Shown here one piece after another: positions 9,338 through 18,102 of a stretch of DNA of 64,000 nt. The stretch comes from Candidatus Desulforudis audaxviator MP104C (lineage in GTDB: Bacteria; Bacillota; Desulfotomaculia; Desulfotomaculales; Desulforudaceae), in assembly GCF_000018425.1 (NCBI RefSeq), contig NC_010424.1, forward strand, positions 1,814,501-1,878,500. The letters run 5' to 3'. Both the position numbers and the translations under genes were made by a program. Below the pieces are notes generated by a model. The model did no database searches, was not told the DNA's origin, and worked only from the letters and a program-made list of their open reading frames with translations. How positions within the stretch are numbered: position 1 is the first letter of the stretch; every line of letters starts with the position of its first letter.

Positions 9338-9496
9338 TATCCAAAAGTCTTTAGTCCGGCAACCGTGCGGGTTGTTAAGTGCTCAAATTCGTGGAGTGGC
9401 AAAAGCCTTGCTCATAACTGCAAAAACTCATAAATTTTATGCGCTTTCGACGCGCATCACCATACGTCCTGCCTGTGATCACAGTGACTTCCTCCA

Positions 9497-9512
9497 GTCC
9501 CCTGAAGGGGAC
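9497..9512. repeat. Right-end hairpin of the IS200/IS605 element
   Basis: GTCCCC-TGAA-GGGGAC forms a six-base-pair stem with a tetraloop. In this family the subterminal hairpin is recognised by the Y1 transposase. The region between it and the tnpB stop is also where a TnpB-associated guide RNA would be encoded on the minus strand, with the guide reading out past the element end. Confidence 0.6.
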
Positions 9513-9640
9513 GGGCTTCCCGCCTGGGCGAATGGAACCCTTGGCGCGGTTACAGTGGTAAGCGCCCCCTTTTAACCCGTTGCCGGAGGGGCTCCCACAG
9601 GCGACCGTCACACCGTCGCAACTACTCCAGGTACACCGGC

Positions 9641-10972
9641 TCACGCCGATGCCCTTGGAGATACTTTTACAAACCTGTTCAACCTTTTATTCCACCGATA
9701 CACTTCCGGCGGCTTGAGCGGGAAAGGCTGCTCTATACCACAGTGCCCGAACAGGTAATTCTTCATGATGCCGTTAACACCGTTTAAATCGGCGTGCATC
9801 GTCGCACGGCACTTCTTGCAGCACCAAAGGCCCCGGTGGACCCGGTAAGATTTGTTCCTCGTCCCGCAATGACTGCACGTCTGAGAGCTGTATCTCTCGC
9901 TCGCTTTGTCCGGATATACCTGCCTGAGCAGGGACTTGTACGCGTGCTGCTGCTCGATTTGAGCGTAAGGTAACTGGTTAATCTTCTGGCTGGCTTTTTT
10001 GTCCTTGTCGCCGGACCTGGACTTCCGCCTGATGTCGGTTAAGTCACCTAGGACAGAGAAGGTTATGTCTTCCGCCTGATCCAGTCCGGCCATCAGTTTG
10101 GTCAAGGCGTTGGTCAACTGGTTAATCCGGCGCTCCAATTTCTTAAGGGCTTTGCGCTTGGCGCTTAAAAGAGCTTTCCACCTGCGGGAACGTTCCTTGC
10201 ACCGGGACATCTTCTGCTGGAACTCGGCGATTACTTTGTTCCGGTACTGGATTAAAGAGAGCAGTTCCCGGCAGACGAGTAACTGCTGGCTGCCTTCGGT
10301 GGAACCCCTGGCGACCAGGGCGGCGTTTAAATCGTAGGCCGACACCTTGCCGGCCAGCACCATCGGCACCACGCCGAAGTCCCAGGTGACGTGCATCTCT
10401 AAACCAACCACTTTCCCCTTGCGGTAAACCGCTTTCACCTTGACCTCGACAGGCGTCCCCTTCAAAACTGTGCCGTCGGGCAATTCCAGGGTGTCAAAGC
10501 CCTCGGGAAGTGACACTCCGATGTCGTCCAGCTTGCGGGAGAGCTTCAGGGTCAAAAGGCCTTCCCGGCACTCGAAGCCCTGCCGCTTCCAGGTTATAGT
10601 GCGCAAGGTAGCTTTGGGCTTGAATCCGGGCGGGCGCATCTCGTCGCGTCCGTTGTCTTTATGTTTGACGTAGGAGCGCACCGCCTCGAAATACTCTTCC
10701 ACCACAGACTGGGAACTCTGGGAGTGGAGCCGTTTCCAGGACTCGTAGCCCTTGAACTTTTCCTTCATCTCGCTTTCAGTCGGGTACTTTGTGCCGTTTT
10801 TGCGGGCTTCCCGGCTCTCCCACACGCAGGAGTTCCACAGCTTCGTCCCAGCAAGCATGGGTATCTCAAAGACGGGCAGCCATTTATCCAGCGGAAGCGG
10901 CGCTACCCTGGTCAGGTACAGCCGGTTTTCCTGCTTCTTGCCTTTTTTCTTTGCCCAGCCTACTGTTCTCAC
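9641..10972 (-). CDS. tnpB: TnpB (IS605 OrfB) RNA-guided nuclease-type protein
   Basis: 443 residues. A RuvC-like fold is indicated by YDLNAALVARG (first Asp) and ADLNGVNGI (last Asp). A C-terminal zinc ribbon CSHCGTRNK...CCKKCRA lies between them, in the usual TnpB order. The family acts as an RNA-guided DNA endonuclease that helps retain IS200/IS605 elements. The RuvC-II motif reads SVLGDLTDIR where most members have a Glu before Asp-Leu, so the catalytic Glu is absent from its usual place. Some TnpB clades have a relocated Glu, and one occurs here in AQIEQQ. The start is a GTG directly after tnpA with GGAG almost touching it, so translation probably depends on coupling. Confidence 0.85.
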   Translation of the reverse strand: MRTVGWAKKKGKKQENRLYLTRVAPLPLDKWLPVFEIPMLAGTKLWNSCVWESREARKNGTKYPTESEMKEKFKGYESWKRLHSQSSQSVVEEYFEAVRSYVKHKDNGRDEMRPPGFKPKATLRTITWKRQGFECREGLLTLKLSRKLDDIGVSLPEGFDTLELPDGTVLKGTPVEVKVKAVYRKGKVVGLEMHVTWDFGVVPMVLAGKVSAYDLNAALVARGSTEGSQQLLVCRELLSLIQYRNKVIAEFQQKMSRCKERSRRWKALLSAKRKALKKLERRINQLTNALTKLMAGLDQAEDITFSVLGDLTDIRRKSRSGDKDKKASQKINQLPYAQIEQQHAYKSLLRQVYPDKASERYSSQTCSHCGTRNKSYRVHRGLWCCKKCRATMHADLNGVNGIMKNYLFGHCGIEQPFPLKPPEVYRWNKRLNRFVKVSPRASA

Positions 10973-10975
10973 CTC

Positions 10976-11371
10976 CTACTCGTCCTGGCACTCTTCGATG
11001 TAGCGTTTGATGGTCTCAGCGGATACAGTGCCGGCTGTGCCGACATAGTAAGTGCGCGTCCACAGTCCTTTTCCTGTCTGTTTGCTCAACTCGGGGAATT
11101 TTTGGCGCAAATACCGGGACGTGTAGCCCTTGAACGTGTTGACCAGTTCAGAGGGCGCGTACCTGGGCGGCGCGGACACAAACAGGTGCACATGGTCGGG
11201 CTGCACGGACAGGTCCAGTATCTCGACTTCCCGGTCTTTGCAGACTTTCCGCAGCAACTGCTCGAATTCTTCCGCTACTTTTCCAACTAAAATCCTTCTC
11301 CGGTACTTGGGTATCCAAACAAAGTGGTAGTTGATGTTGTAGTGTGCATACCTGGTTTTCTTTGTTTCCAT
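10976..11371 (-). CDS. tnpA: TnpA, IS200/IS605 Y1 transposase
   Basis: 131 residues, the normal length for a single-tyrosine HUH transposase. The metal-binding HUH motif is PDHVHLFV near residue 65. The catalytic Tyr lies in the C-terminal helix around ETIKRYIEEC. FVWIPKYRRRIL near the N terminus is also typical. The enzyme cuts and joins single-stranded DNA at the hairpin ends of the element. Its -10 hexamer ends only 9 bases from the ATG and there is no Shine-Dalgarno, so the message could be leaderless or poorly translated, in keeping with the low expression usual for IS200. Confidence 0.9.
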   Translation of the reverse strand: METKKTRYAHYNINYHFVWIPKYRRRILVGKVAEEFEQLLRKVCKDREVEILDLSVQPDHVHLFVSAPPRYAPSELVNTFKGYTSRYLRQKFPELSKQTGKGLWTRTYYVGTAGTVSAETIKRYIEECQDE

Positions 11372-11380
11372 GGTAAGCTA

Positions 11381-11409
11381 AGTATACCAAAATTTTTGCC
11401 GGGAAACAA
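11381..11409 (-). promoter_or_regulatory. Promoter of tnpA
   Basis: TTGTTT (11409-11404) and TATACT (11386-11381) are spaced by 17 bases. The -35 lies inside a 13-base perfect inverted repeat (11393-11405 with 11413-11425, loop of 7), so hairpin formation would hide it. Confidence 0.45.
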
Positions 11410-11436
11410 GCGTTCCCGGCAAAAAGCTGCTTTCCT

Positions 11437-11458
11437 CCCGCCCCCTGAAGGGGGCGGG
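11437..11458. repeat. Left-end hairpin of the IS200/IS605 element
   Basis: CCCGCCCCC-TGAA-GGGGGCGGG is a nine-base-pair stem with the same TGAA loop and the same flanks as the right-end hairpin. It should be the left-end recognition structure for the Y1 transposase. Confidence 0.6.
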
Positions 11459-11652
11459 TCTTCCCGCAGCGATTTTATAATGATTTCGGGCAGGCAACGG
11501 AAATGCTCCCGCAGCGCGGCCAGCCAGACAATGGAATGAGACTGCCGTTTGTGTTGGTAGAGCTGTCCCGGTCATGCTGGAAGGAATGGTTCCAGTGGCT
11601 TGCCCCACTCTGTTTCGACCCGGTGCCGGATATTTTCCGCCGACGGCCGGGA

Positions 11653-14070
11653 TCACTTCACTTTTTGCAGGACCGGCAGTTCCCTGATCCCGGCGTAAAT
11701 CCCGGGCGCTTCCGGGTTCAGTTTCCCGGCTTCGGCCAGGAACGCGCCCGCTTGCTCCGTGTCCCCCTGCGCCTCGGCCACCACGGCCTGCCAGACCAGG
11801 ATCTCACCCCGGGCGGTTTCATCTTCTTCGGTGCCGGCGGCCGCTTCGAAGGCGGCGGCGGCGGCCTCGAACTCGCCCAGGAAATAATGGGCGGCGCCGA
11901 GCGGGAACTGCATGGCGCCGGTCACCCCCAGTTGAGGTCCCGACCAGAGACGTTTTTCGGTGTCGGAGAGCCCGGCCATGACCGCCTCCATCCGTGCCGG
12001 CACGGCCAGGACGGCCTCGAAGTACTCTCGGGCCGCTTCCGGGTCGTCCCCTTGAATCTCCCCGTAGCCGGCCGTGAAATAGGTGCGCACCAGAGCCTCG
12101 TAGCGGCCCACGGCCAGTGGGGCTTTGGTCACCGCCTCCTCGGCGCCGGCCGCAGCGGCTTCGTAGTCGCCCCGGGCGCTCAGGAGGTGCGCCCGGAATT
12201 CGTGGTAGGCCGGGTTGTACCGGCTCTTGTTGACGGCCCGCTCGATCTCCGCCAGCGCGGCGTCCTGGTCGCCGCGGGCCTGGTAGATCTGGGCAAGCAG
12301 GTAGTTGTAATCGCCGTTGAACGGGTTGTAGGCCGCCGCAAGCTGCACGGCCCCGAGTCCTTCCTTCAACTGCCCCTGCTGCAGAAGCGCCGCGCCCTGG
12401 GCCGCCTTCGCGGAAGCAGCGGACAGGACCAGCACGCCGCAGACAAGCAGCCCGGCGCAGATGCCTACGGCGGTCAGCCGGTTGTAGTCCGGCGGTACGT
12501 AGGACGACAGTTTACGCTTCTTCCGGCGCACCGCCTCCACCGCCGCCGCGGCGGTTCGTGCTTCCCGCTCCAGGCCTACCAGCGCCCCGAACAGGACCCA
12601 GACCACCAGCGCCAGGGCCCCGAGCGAGAAGTTGAAGTCGAGCGCCGAGTGAATGCCGACGGCCAGGCAGGCCAGCACCATCGTCCAGACCAGGGTGCGC
12701 CGCCCGGGGTCTTTGGCGCTTTTCAGGTACAGACGGTAGGCCGTCCAGAGAAAAACCCCCCAGATCGCCGCAAACAGGAACATCCCAAGGATACCGGTCT
12801 CCACGCCCACCTGCAGGTAGTGGCCGTGCACCTGCCGGCTGGTGAACAGGTAGGGCAGAAAGGCCTGATAGGCCTCCGCCCAGCCGCCGCCTCCCCAGCC
12901 GGTGAGGGGCCTCGCCAGCACCATTTCCCAGGCGGTGGCGATGAAGTAAACACGGTGTTCCAGGTTATGCCACTTGACCATAGCCTGGAACCTTTCCCAG
13001 TTGACCAGGATGAAAACGGCCGCGCCCGCCAGGCCCAGGGCCAGCCCGCCCAGGGCCGCGGCCGGACCGCGCTGCTCGACCCACGCCCGCAGGGAAGACC
13101 GGTATAGCCGCCCCCACAGGAGCTGCCCCAAGGCGACCAGGAACAGCCCCAGGAGTACCCAGAGCCAGGCCGGCTCAAGCCGTCCGTCCGCAACGGCGGC
13201 CAGGAAACGGTTAATAGCCAGGAGGGCCGGCACAGCCACCAGCAGTAGATGGACCGCCACCGGAAAGCGCCGTTCGGCAGGCAGCCCGAACACAAATAGC
13301 GGCAACAGCAGGCCGAAGACGATGAAGCCGCCCTGGGATTTCGTCCCGAAGAATACGGCCATGAGCAAAAAGTTACCAAGGGCGTAGTAGTAGGGGTAGG
13401 GGTCGAAATTCTTAAGCCATTGCGGCACGCCCATCTGGATGAAGGGGTTTTGTCCCTCTGGGGGCGGTTCCACCACCCGGCGCTGCCACAGGTAGAACCC
13501 CAGGAAGAGCACGGCCATGAGGTAGTTCGCCAGGGCGTTCGGGTACTGGAAAGTGGAGTAGATGCGCCCCCCCAGGAAGCCGTCCCGGATTTCAATGATG
13601 CCGGTGGCGGTGGCCAGTCCGGCCAAGGCCACGCCGGCGGCGCTCAGGTAGATGACGTGGAATACCCGGTGCAGGTCGTCGGCGGAGCTGATCACCCGAG
13701 CCGCGATCCAGAAGGCCAGGAAGTACAGGACAGCCCTGACGATCTCGTCCACGGCCATTCCGGTGTTCACCGCGAAGAAGGCGCTGAAGAGGTAGAGCGC
13801 CGGCAGGACCGGCATGAGGTAGTCCAGGGGGTGTTCAAACATCCGGTTCTCATGGGTGGCGACTTTCCCGACCCAGACAAAAAAGAACAGCACCGCGGCC
13901 AGGGCCACAGCCCAGTACTGTTCCGCAGCAAAGAAAAGGCCCCGCAGATAGGGACTCGCAAAGAGGATGGTCATCAGGCCCCAGAAGGCGAAGGTGAAGG
14001 AAAACGGCTGGGCGGTCCGGGTGACAGCGGCGAGGGGAACGGTCGTGGTTCTGGCGCCTGCTCTGGTCAT
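11653..14070 (-). CDS. O-antigen ligase-like membrane protein with TPR tail
   Basis: About 805 residues. The first 500 are a multispanning membrane domain with the Wzy/WaaL pattern: FQYPNALANYLM in a loop, then GWGGGGWAEAYQAFLP and VHGHYLQVGVETGILGM in the large outer loop. The C-terminal 300 residues contain tetratricopeptide-like repeats (AAAYNPFNGDYNYLLAQIY, ARGDQDAALAEIERAV and later units). Proteins of this type polymerise or transfer lipid-linked glycans outside the membrane. In a monoderm host, S-layer, flagellar or wall glycans are the likely acceptors. The start is taken at an ATG behind AAGGAG with a rather long spacer; a TTG ten codons upstream is the alternative. It has no glycan genes beside it. 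Confidence 0.75.
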   Translation of the reverse strand: MTRAGARTTTVPLAAVTRTAQPFSFTFAFWGLMTILFASPYLRGLFFAAEQYWAVALAAVLFFFVWVGKVATHENRMFEHPLDYLMPVLPALYLFSAFFAVNTGMAVDEIVRAVLYFLAFWIAARVISSADDLHRVFHVIYLSAAGVALAGLATATGIIEIRDGFLGGRIYSTFQYPNALANYLMAVLFLGFYLWQRRVVEPPPEGQNPFIQMGVPQWLKNFDPYPYYYALGNFLLMAVFFGTKSQGGFIVFGLLLPLFVFGLPAERRFPVAVHLLLVAVPALLAINRFLAAVADGRLEPAWLWVLLGLFLVALGQLLWGRLYRSSLRAWVEQRGPAAALGGLALGLAGAAVFILVNWERFQAMVKWHNLEHRVYFIATAWEMVLARPLTGWGGGGWAEAYQAFLPYLFTSRQVHGHYLQVGVETGILGMFLFAAIWGVFLWTAYRLYLKSAKDPGRRTLVWTMVLACLAVGIHSALDFNFSLGALALVVWVLFGALVGLEREARTAAAAVEAVRRKKRKLSSYVPPDYNRLTAVGICAGLLVCGVLVLSAASAKAAQGAALLQQGQLKEGLGAVQLAAAYNPFNGDYNYLLAQIYQARGDQDAALAEIERAVNKSRYNPAYHEFRAHLLSARGDYEAAAAGAEEAVTKAPLAVGRYEALVRTYFTAGYGEIQGDDPEAAREYFEAVLAVPARMEAVMAGLSDTEKRLWSGPQLGVTGAMQFPLGAAHYFLGEFEAAAAAFEAAAGTEEDETARGEILVWQAVVAEAQGDTEQAGAFLAEAGKLNPEAPGIYAGIRELPVLQKVK

Positions 14071-14238
14071 ATAGGCTTCTAACGCTCCTTTGTTGGTCAA
14101 CTGTCGTAAGTGTGAGACACTTGCGCCCGGCAGTGGGGCCTGAAAGAACGGCTCTATACCGCCACCGCTGTGGTAAAGGCTTGTGTCACATCACCAGTTT
14201 ACGGCGGAAAACCCCGCAAAGTCAACATTTTCCGACCT

Positions 14239-14286
14239 GGAAAGAAAAAGGGAAAGAAAAAGGGAAAGAAAAAGGGAAAGAAAAAG
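14239..14286. repeat. Four tandem copies of a 12-base unit
   Basis: Four exact copies of GGAAAGAAAAAG run head to tail and flow straight into a perfect 23-base palindrome. The array lies between two divergent genes. It is purine-only on the plus strand, so it might form unusual DNA structure or vary in copy number. There are no spacers, so it is not a CRISPR. Confidence 0.9.
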
Positions 14287-14303
14287 GGGCCAGGCCCCTT
14301 TTT
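14281..14303. repeat. Palindromic element, family 1 (terminator-like form)
   Basis: AAAAAGGGGCC, one base, then the exact complement: an 11-bp stem with A and T tails, able to terminate transcription in either direction. It has the same architecture as the elements at 35029 and 63230. Here it lies between divergent promoters, where a terminator is not expected. Confidence 0.75.
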
Positions 14304-14370
14304 CTCGCCCCGGAGGCACAGGCGGTTATATTATAATAAAAATTGACAGGCTAACGGGTGCGGGGGGATC

Positions 14371-16047
14371 GTGTTGTTCGTTGGACTGCGCCGGCGCTAC
14401 CGGATGGTGAAGCGCTACCGTGAGATCGCCCGGATCCTAACCAGGCACGGGTTCGATTACCTGCTCCACCAGTTGGGGCTGGCCGACCTGATCGCCCTCC
14501 CGCGCCGCACCATCGGCCGCCGCCCCCGCGAGGTCATGAAGCGCTCCTCCCCCGAGCGGCTGCGCCTGGTGCTCGAAGAGCTGGGGGCGACCTTCATCAA
14601 GCTGGGCCAGCTCTTGTCCACCCGGGCCGACCTCCTTTCCGCGGAGTACATCGAACAGCTGGAACGGCTGCAGGACGACGTGCCCCCGATTCCAGCCGCC
14701 GAAGTCCGGCGCGTCGTGGAACGGGAACTGGGCCAACCCCTGGAGGCGCTTTACGCCCGCTTCGACCCCGAGCCCCTGGCGGCCGCCTCCATCGCCCAGG
14801 TCCACCGGGCAGCCATGCACGACGGCACCGACGTGGTAGTCAAGGTGCAGCGCCCGGGAGTGAAGGAACAGATCCACCTGGACCTCCTGATCATGCTCGA
14901 TTTTGCCCGCCTAGCCGACCGGCACACCCCCTGGGGCCGGATGTATAACTTCACCAACATGGCCGAGGAGTTCCGGGAAGCGATCGCCGAGGAGACCGAC
15001 TTCCGGGCCGAGGCCCGGCACGCCGACGCCATCCGCCGCAACCTGGAGGGCGACCCGCGGGTGTTGGTGCCCCGGGTCCAGTGGAGCCACACCTCCGAGC
15101 GGGTGCTGACCCTGGAGTACGTGGAGGGTATCAAACTCTCGAACCTGGAGGCGCTGGAAGCGGCGGGGATGGACCGCAAGCGGCTGGCCCGGGTGCTGGC
15201 GGACGTGCTCCTGAAGCAGATGCTGGTGGACGGCATCTTTCACGCCGACCCCCATCCCGGGAACATCTCGGTCCTGCCGGGGGAACGGCTCGCGCTGATC
15301 GACTTCGGGATCATCGGGCGCTTAAGTCCGGAGAACCGGGACAACCTGGGGCAGATCATGCTGGGGATGATCCGGAGGAACGCGGACATGGTGGTGCGAA
15401 GCGTACTGCGCTCGGGCGCCGTGCCCGACACCGTGGATTTGAACCTGCTGCGCCGCGACATCGAGCGGCTGCAGCAAAAATACTACGACGTCCCGGTGAA
15501 CCAGATCAACGTGTCCGAATCCATGCAGGACTTTCTGGTGCTGGCCTACCGGCACCGGGTGCGCCTGCCCAATGAGCTGACCATGCTGATCAAGTCGATC
15601 ATCACGGCCGACGGCCTGGTCCGGCAGTTGGACCCCGAAATCAGCGTGGTCGACGTGGCTCGGCCCCTGGGCAAGCGCCTGCTGGCCGAGCGCTACAGCA
15701 TCAAGCGCCTGCGGCGCCTCTGGGGCGAGAGCCTCCCGGAGTACGCCCAAATCGCGTCCCGGGTGCCGTTCCAGCTGCACGACGTCCTGGAGCAGCTAGC
15801 CCGGGGCGAACTCCGGATCAAGCAGGACAACCCCGGCCTGGACCGGCTCGGAGGCCGGATTTCGGCCCTCGCCAACCGGCTGGTGCTCGCCGCGCTGGTG
15901 GGTATCCTTTTTTTGAGTTCTGCCCTCTTCGCCTACATGGACTACCGGTTCGCCGACTCCGTTTCGGCCGCCGACCTGACCTTCTTCTCCGGGCTGGTGC
16001 TCGGTGCCTGGCTCCTGTATAAGGTCCTGCGTTCCGGATGCCTGTAG
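14371..16047 (+). CDS. AarF/ABC1/UbiB-family atypical kinase
   Basis: 558 residues starting at GTG. The ABC1/UbiB landmarks are all present: the KxGQ motif in [15 protein letters not shown], the Ala-rich loop [11 protein letters not shown], the invariant ADPHPGN and the metal-binding LIDFGIIG. Two C-terminal hydrophobic segments (about residues 500-520 and 530-552) anchor it in the membrane. Family members are ATPases or kinases linked to quinone and lipid homeostasis. Here it may support menaquinone metabolism, but no quinone genes are near. It is divergent from the O-antigen ligase-like gene and convergent with the end of the flagellar operon. Confidence 0.85.
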   Translation: MLFVGLRRRYRMVKRYREIARILTRHGFDYLLHQLGLADLIALPRRTIGRRPREVMKRSSPERLRLVLEELGATFIKLGQLLSTRADLLSAEYIEQLERLQDDVPPIPAAEVRRVVERELGQPLEALYARFDPEPLAAASIAQVHRAAMHDGTDVVVKVQRPGVKEQIHLDLLIMLDFARLADRHTPWGRMYNFTNMAEEFREAIAEETDFRAEARHADAIRRNLEGDPRVLVPRVQWSHTSERVLTLEYVEGIKLSNLEALEAAGMDRKRLARVLADVLLKQMLVDGIFHADPHPGNISVLPGERLALIDFGIIGRLSPENRDNLGQIMLGMIRRNADMVVRSVLRSGAVPDTVDLNLLRRDIERLQQKYYDVPVNQINVSESMQDFLVLAYRHRVRLPNELTMLIKSIITADGLVRQLDPEISVVDVARPLGKRLLAERYSIKRLRRLWGESLPEYAQIASRVPFQLHDVLEQLARGELRIKQDNPGLDRLGGRISALANRLVLAALVGILFLSSALFAYMDYRFADSVSAADLTFFSGLVLGAWLLYKVLRSGCL

Positions 16048-16123
16048 CCGGTAATTCTGGCCGGCAACCTCAACGGCCGGGATTTGGTGCTCAGAAGTAT
16101 TGGTATGATCTGTCTCGACCGTG

Positions 16124-16304
16124 TTACTTGAACGGTTGGCTGCGCGGAGGTGTATTTCGGAGGTTCTGGATTCGGTCGCGGGGGCTGATGATTGAGGTGA
16201 TCCGCACGCCGAAGTTATCGTTCACGACCACCACTTCGCCCCAGGCCACGAGCGCCCCGTTCACCAGGATTTCCACCGGTTCGTCGGCCAGGTTGGACAA
16301 CTCC
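16124..16304 (-). pseudogene. fliY: 3' fragment of fliY (FliN-type SpoA domain)
   Basis: About 60 codons reading [16 protein letters not shown], then [17 protein letters not shown], the typical C terminus of FliN/FliY. It is cut off from the rest of fliY by the 1.8-kb IS at 16310-18102. Removing the IS and one copy of the 5-base repeat ATGAT joins it in frame to the upstream part ([16 protein letters not shown]). No ribosome site precedes the fragment, so it is probably silent. Confidence 0.85.
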
Positions 16305-16309
16305 ATGAT

Positions 16310-18102
16310 AAGCCATTTGCGATGTTCGGGAGAAAAGATAAATAGGCTGTTTTAGAGTTGCGGAAAAAACATTTTACCCCGGTCCAATCCGGATTTTATG
16401 CGGTTTGCAGGGATGGGTAACGGGCGGATCGGCAAAATTGACCCCAAGGGAGAAAAGCGGAGAAAAAGCGAAGGAGAATGAGAAATAAGAAGGGAAAACC
16501 CCCTTTTGTGGAGAATCCTTTTTGTAACCACCAAAAAAGAACCACGAAGGAGGTTTCCCTTATGGCCATTATACCACAACAGCGGCTTTTTGGGTGGCAG
16601 GAAATCGACGAACTCGGTGACTTGGAACGTTTTTTGCTTGTAGTGAACCACCTGCCCGATGAGCAGTTGATGCAAAAGCTGGAGAGAGAGCGTGGTAAGG
16701 GACGGGATGATTACCCGGTGCGGGCGGTTTGGAACTCCATCCTGGCCGGGATCGTATTTCAGCACGTGTCTGTGGAGAGCCTGCGGCGGGAACTCTGCCG
16801 GAACGGCCAGTTGCGGGAACTTTGCGGTTTTGATCCGGCCCGGGGCGAGGATGCCGTTCCGCCTTCTTACATATACAGCCGCATCTTGGTGAAACTGATG
16901 CGGCACGCCGACGAAGTGGAAAACATATTTACGCGGCTGGTGGATGAAATAAGAGTGCTGCTACCGGATTTCGGTCGAATTTTGGCCATAGACAGCAAAG
17001 CCGTCAGCAGTCTGGCCCGGGGCAAAAAGCGGGATGAAGAAGAGAAGGTCCAAAAGCCTGACGGGCGCCGGGACACCGATGCGGACTGGGGCCGGAAAAC
17101 ATACCGGGGGCGTAAGAAAGGCGGCACCCTATGGGAAAAAGTCGTGTGGTGGTTTGGCTACAAACTCCACCTTGTAGTTGACGCTGTTTATGAACTGCCG
17201 GTGGGATTTGCGGTGACAAAGGCGTCGGCCAGCGACGTGAAAGAGGGACATATACTCATTGATCGGGTGGCGAAAGAGCATCCGGAGATTGTGGCCCGCT
17301 GCGAGGCATTGGCGGCGGACAAAGCCTTTGACGACATCAAGCTAAACGTGAAACTCTGGGACGAATACCGGATCAAGCCCGTGATTGACATCCGCAACAC
17401 GTGGCGGGACGGCGAGGAGACGTGGCTTGTAACCGGTAAGGAGAACATCGTTTACGATTACCGTGGAACGGTTTATTGTTGCTGCCCCGAGACAAACAAA
17501 CGTCGCGAGATGGCCTTCGGGGGATTTGAGAAAGACCGGGAAACCTTGAAATACCGCTGTCCGGCCCGGCACTACGGAGTAGAGTGCCGGGGCATGGAAC
17601 AATGTGCCGCAACCGGTGGGATACGTATTCCCCTGGTGGAAGACCGGCGGATCTTCACCCCGCTGGCGCGGTCCAGCTACAAGTGGAAAACACTCTACAA
17701 AAAGCGTACGGCGGTAGAAAGGGTAAATGCCCGCCTGGACGAGGCCTACGGATTTGAAAAGCATTTCATTCGGGGCTTGAAGAAGATGAAGCTGCGTTGC
17801 GGGTTGGCCCTGATGGTGATGCTGGCGATGGCCGTGGGCCGACTGCGACAAAAACAAGGAATAGACTTAAGGAGCCTGGTGAAGGCGGCCTGACGGGGCT
17901 CAACCGGAAAACAGATTACCTGCCAAGAGACGCCCAGAGTGGCGCTGGGGTAAGTTTGCCCTTTGGCAGAGCGGCATAGTCTATATACTCCATTTACCCC
18001 AATATTAGGTTGCTAACTGTGTTTTGTGGCTTGGGGAACAGCCGGTGCCGGGTGTGGGCGTTGCCTTGTCGGGACCAAAAATGCTTACAACGCAAAACGC
18101 TG
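16310..18102 (+). mobile_element. DDE insertion sequence, copy 1 (inside fliY)
   Basis: About 1793 bases. The ends are imperfect inverted repeats: left AGCCATTTGCGATGTT and right (reverse complement) AGCGTTTTGCGTTGTA match at 12 of 16 positions. ATGAT flanks it on both sides (16305-16309 and 18103-18107), and deleting the element plus one ATGAT restores the fliY frame. Copy 2 at 31650-33434 is nearly identical; copy 1 has one extra A near 16496 and seven extra bases near 18002. Near-identity means recent movement of one from the other or from a common source. Confidence 0.92.
16562..17893 (+). CDS. IS transposase, DDE_Tnp_1 (IS4/IS5-like superfamily), copy 1
   Basis: 443 residues from an ATG with GGAGG at 9 bases. 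The catalytic Asp lies in ILAIDSKAVSS, a second in LAADKAFDD, and the Glu in the Y-R-E pattern YKKRTAVERVNARLDEAYG, as in IS4/IS5-type RNase H-fold transposases. The central region between the first and second Asp carries a basic segment with RKTYRGRKKGG. It is encoded opposite to the flagellar operon it interrupts. The protein is identical to copy 2 as far as I compared. Its exact IS family needs a database search. Confidence 0.9.
   Translation: MAIIPQQRLFGWQEIDELGDLERFLLVVNHLPDEQLMQKLERERGKGRDDYPVRAVWNSILAGIVFQHVSVESLRRELCRNGQLRELCGFDPARGEDAVPPSYIYSRILVKLMRHADEVENIFTRLVDEIRVLLPDFGRILAIDSKAVSSLARGKKRDEEEKVQKPDGRRDTDADWGRKTYRGRKKGGTLWEKVVWWFGYKLHLVVDAVYELPVGFAVTKASASDVKEGHILIDRVAKEHPEIVARCEALAADKAFDDIKLNVKLWDEYRIKPVIDIRNTWRDGEETWLVTGKENIVYDYRGTVYCCCPETNKRREMAFGGFEKDRETLKYRCPARHYGVECRGMEQCAATGGIRIPLVEDRRIFTPLARSSYKWKTLYKKRTAVERVNARLDEAYGFEKHFIRGLKKMKLRCGLALMVMLAMAVGRLRQKQGIDLRSLVKAA

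Larger units (their letters stand above)
9487..11470 (-). mobile_element. IS200/IS605-family element with tnpA and tnpB
   Basis: The element holds a Y1 transposase and a TnpB gene in the same orientation, 3 bases apart. Similar imperfect palindromes bound it: GTCCCC-TGAA-GGGGAC at 9497-9512 (right end, downstream of tnpB) and CCCGCCCCC-TGAA-GGGGGCGGG at 11437-11458 (left end). Both sit in the shared context TCCTCC...GGG.CTTCCCGC. The outermost cleavage positions cannot be fixed without an empty-site comparison, and this family makes no target duplication. The element lies between the broken receiver gene and the O-antigen ligase-like gene and interrupts neither. Confidence 0.8.

Noticed and set aside
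9375-9644. 89-codon minus-strand frame after tnpB
   Set aside because: It covers the right-end hairpin and likely guide-RNA region of the IS200/IS605 element and resembles no protein.
11503-13107. 534-codon plus-strand frame opposite the O-antigen ligase-like gene
   Set aside because: Antisense shadow; the minus-strand protein has clear membrane helices, Wzy motifs and TPR units.
14239-14286. Tandem repeats as a CRISPR array
   Set aside because: Units are 12 bases, contiguous and without spacers; no cas genes are in the window.
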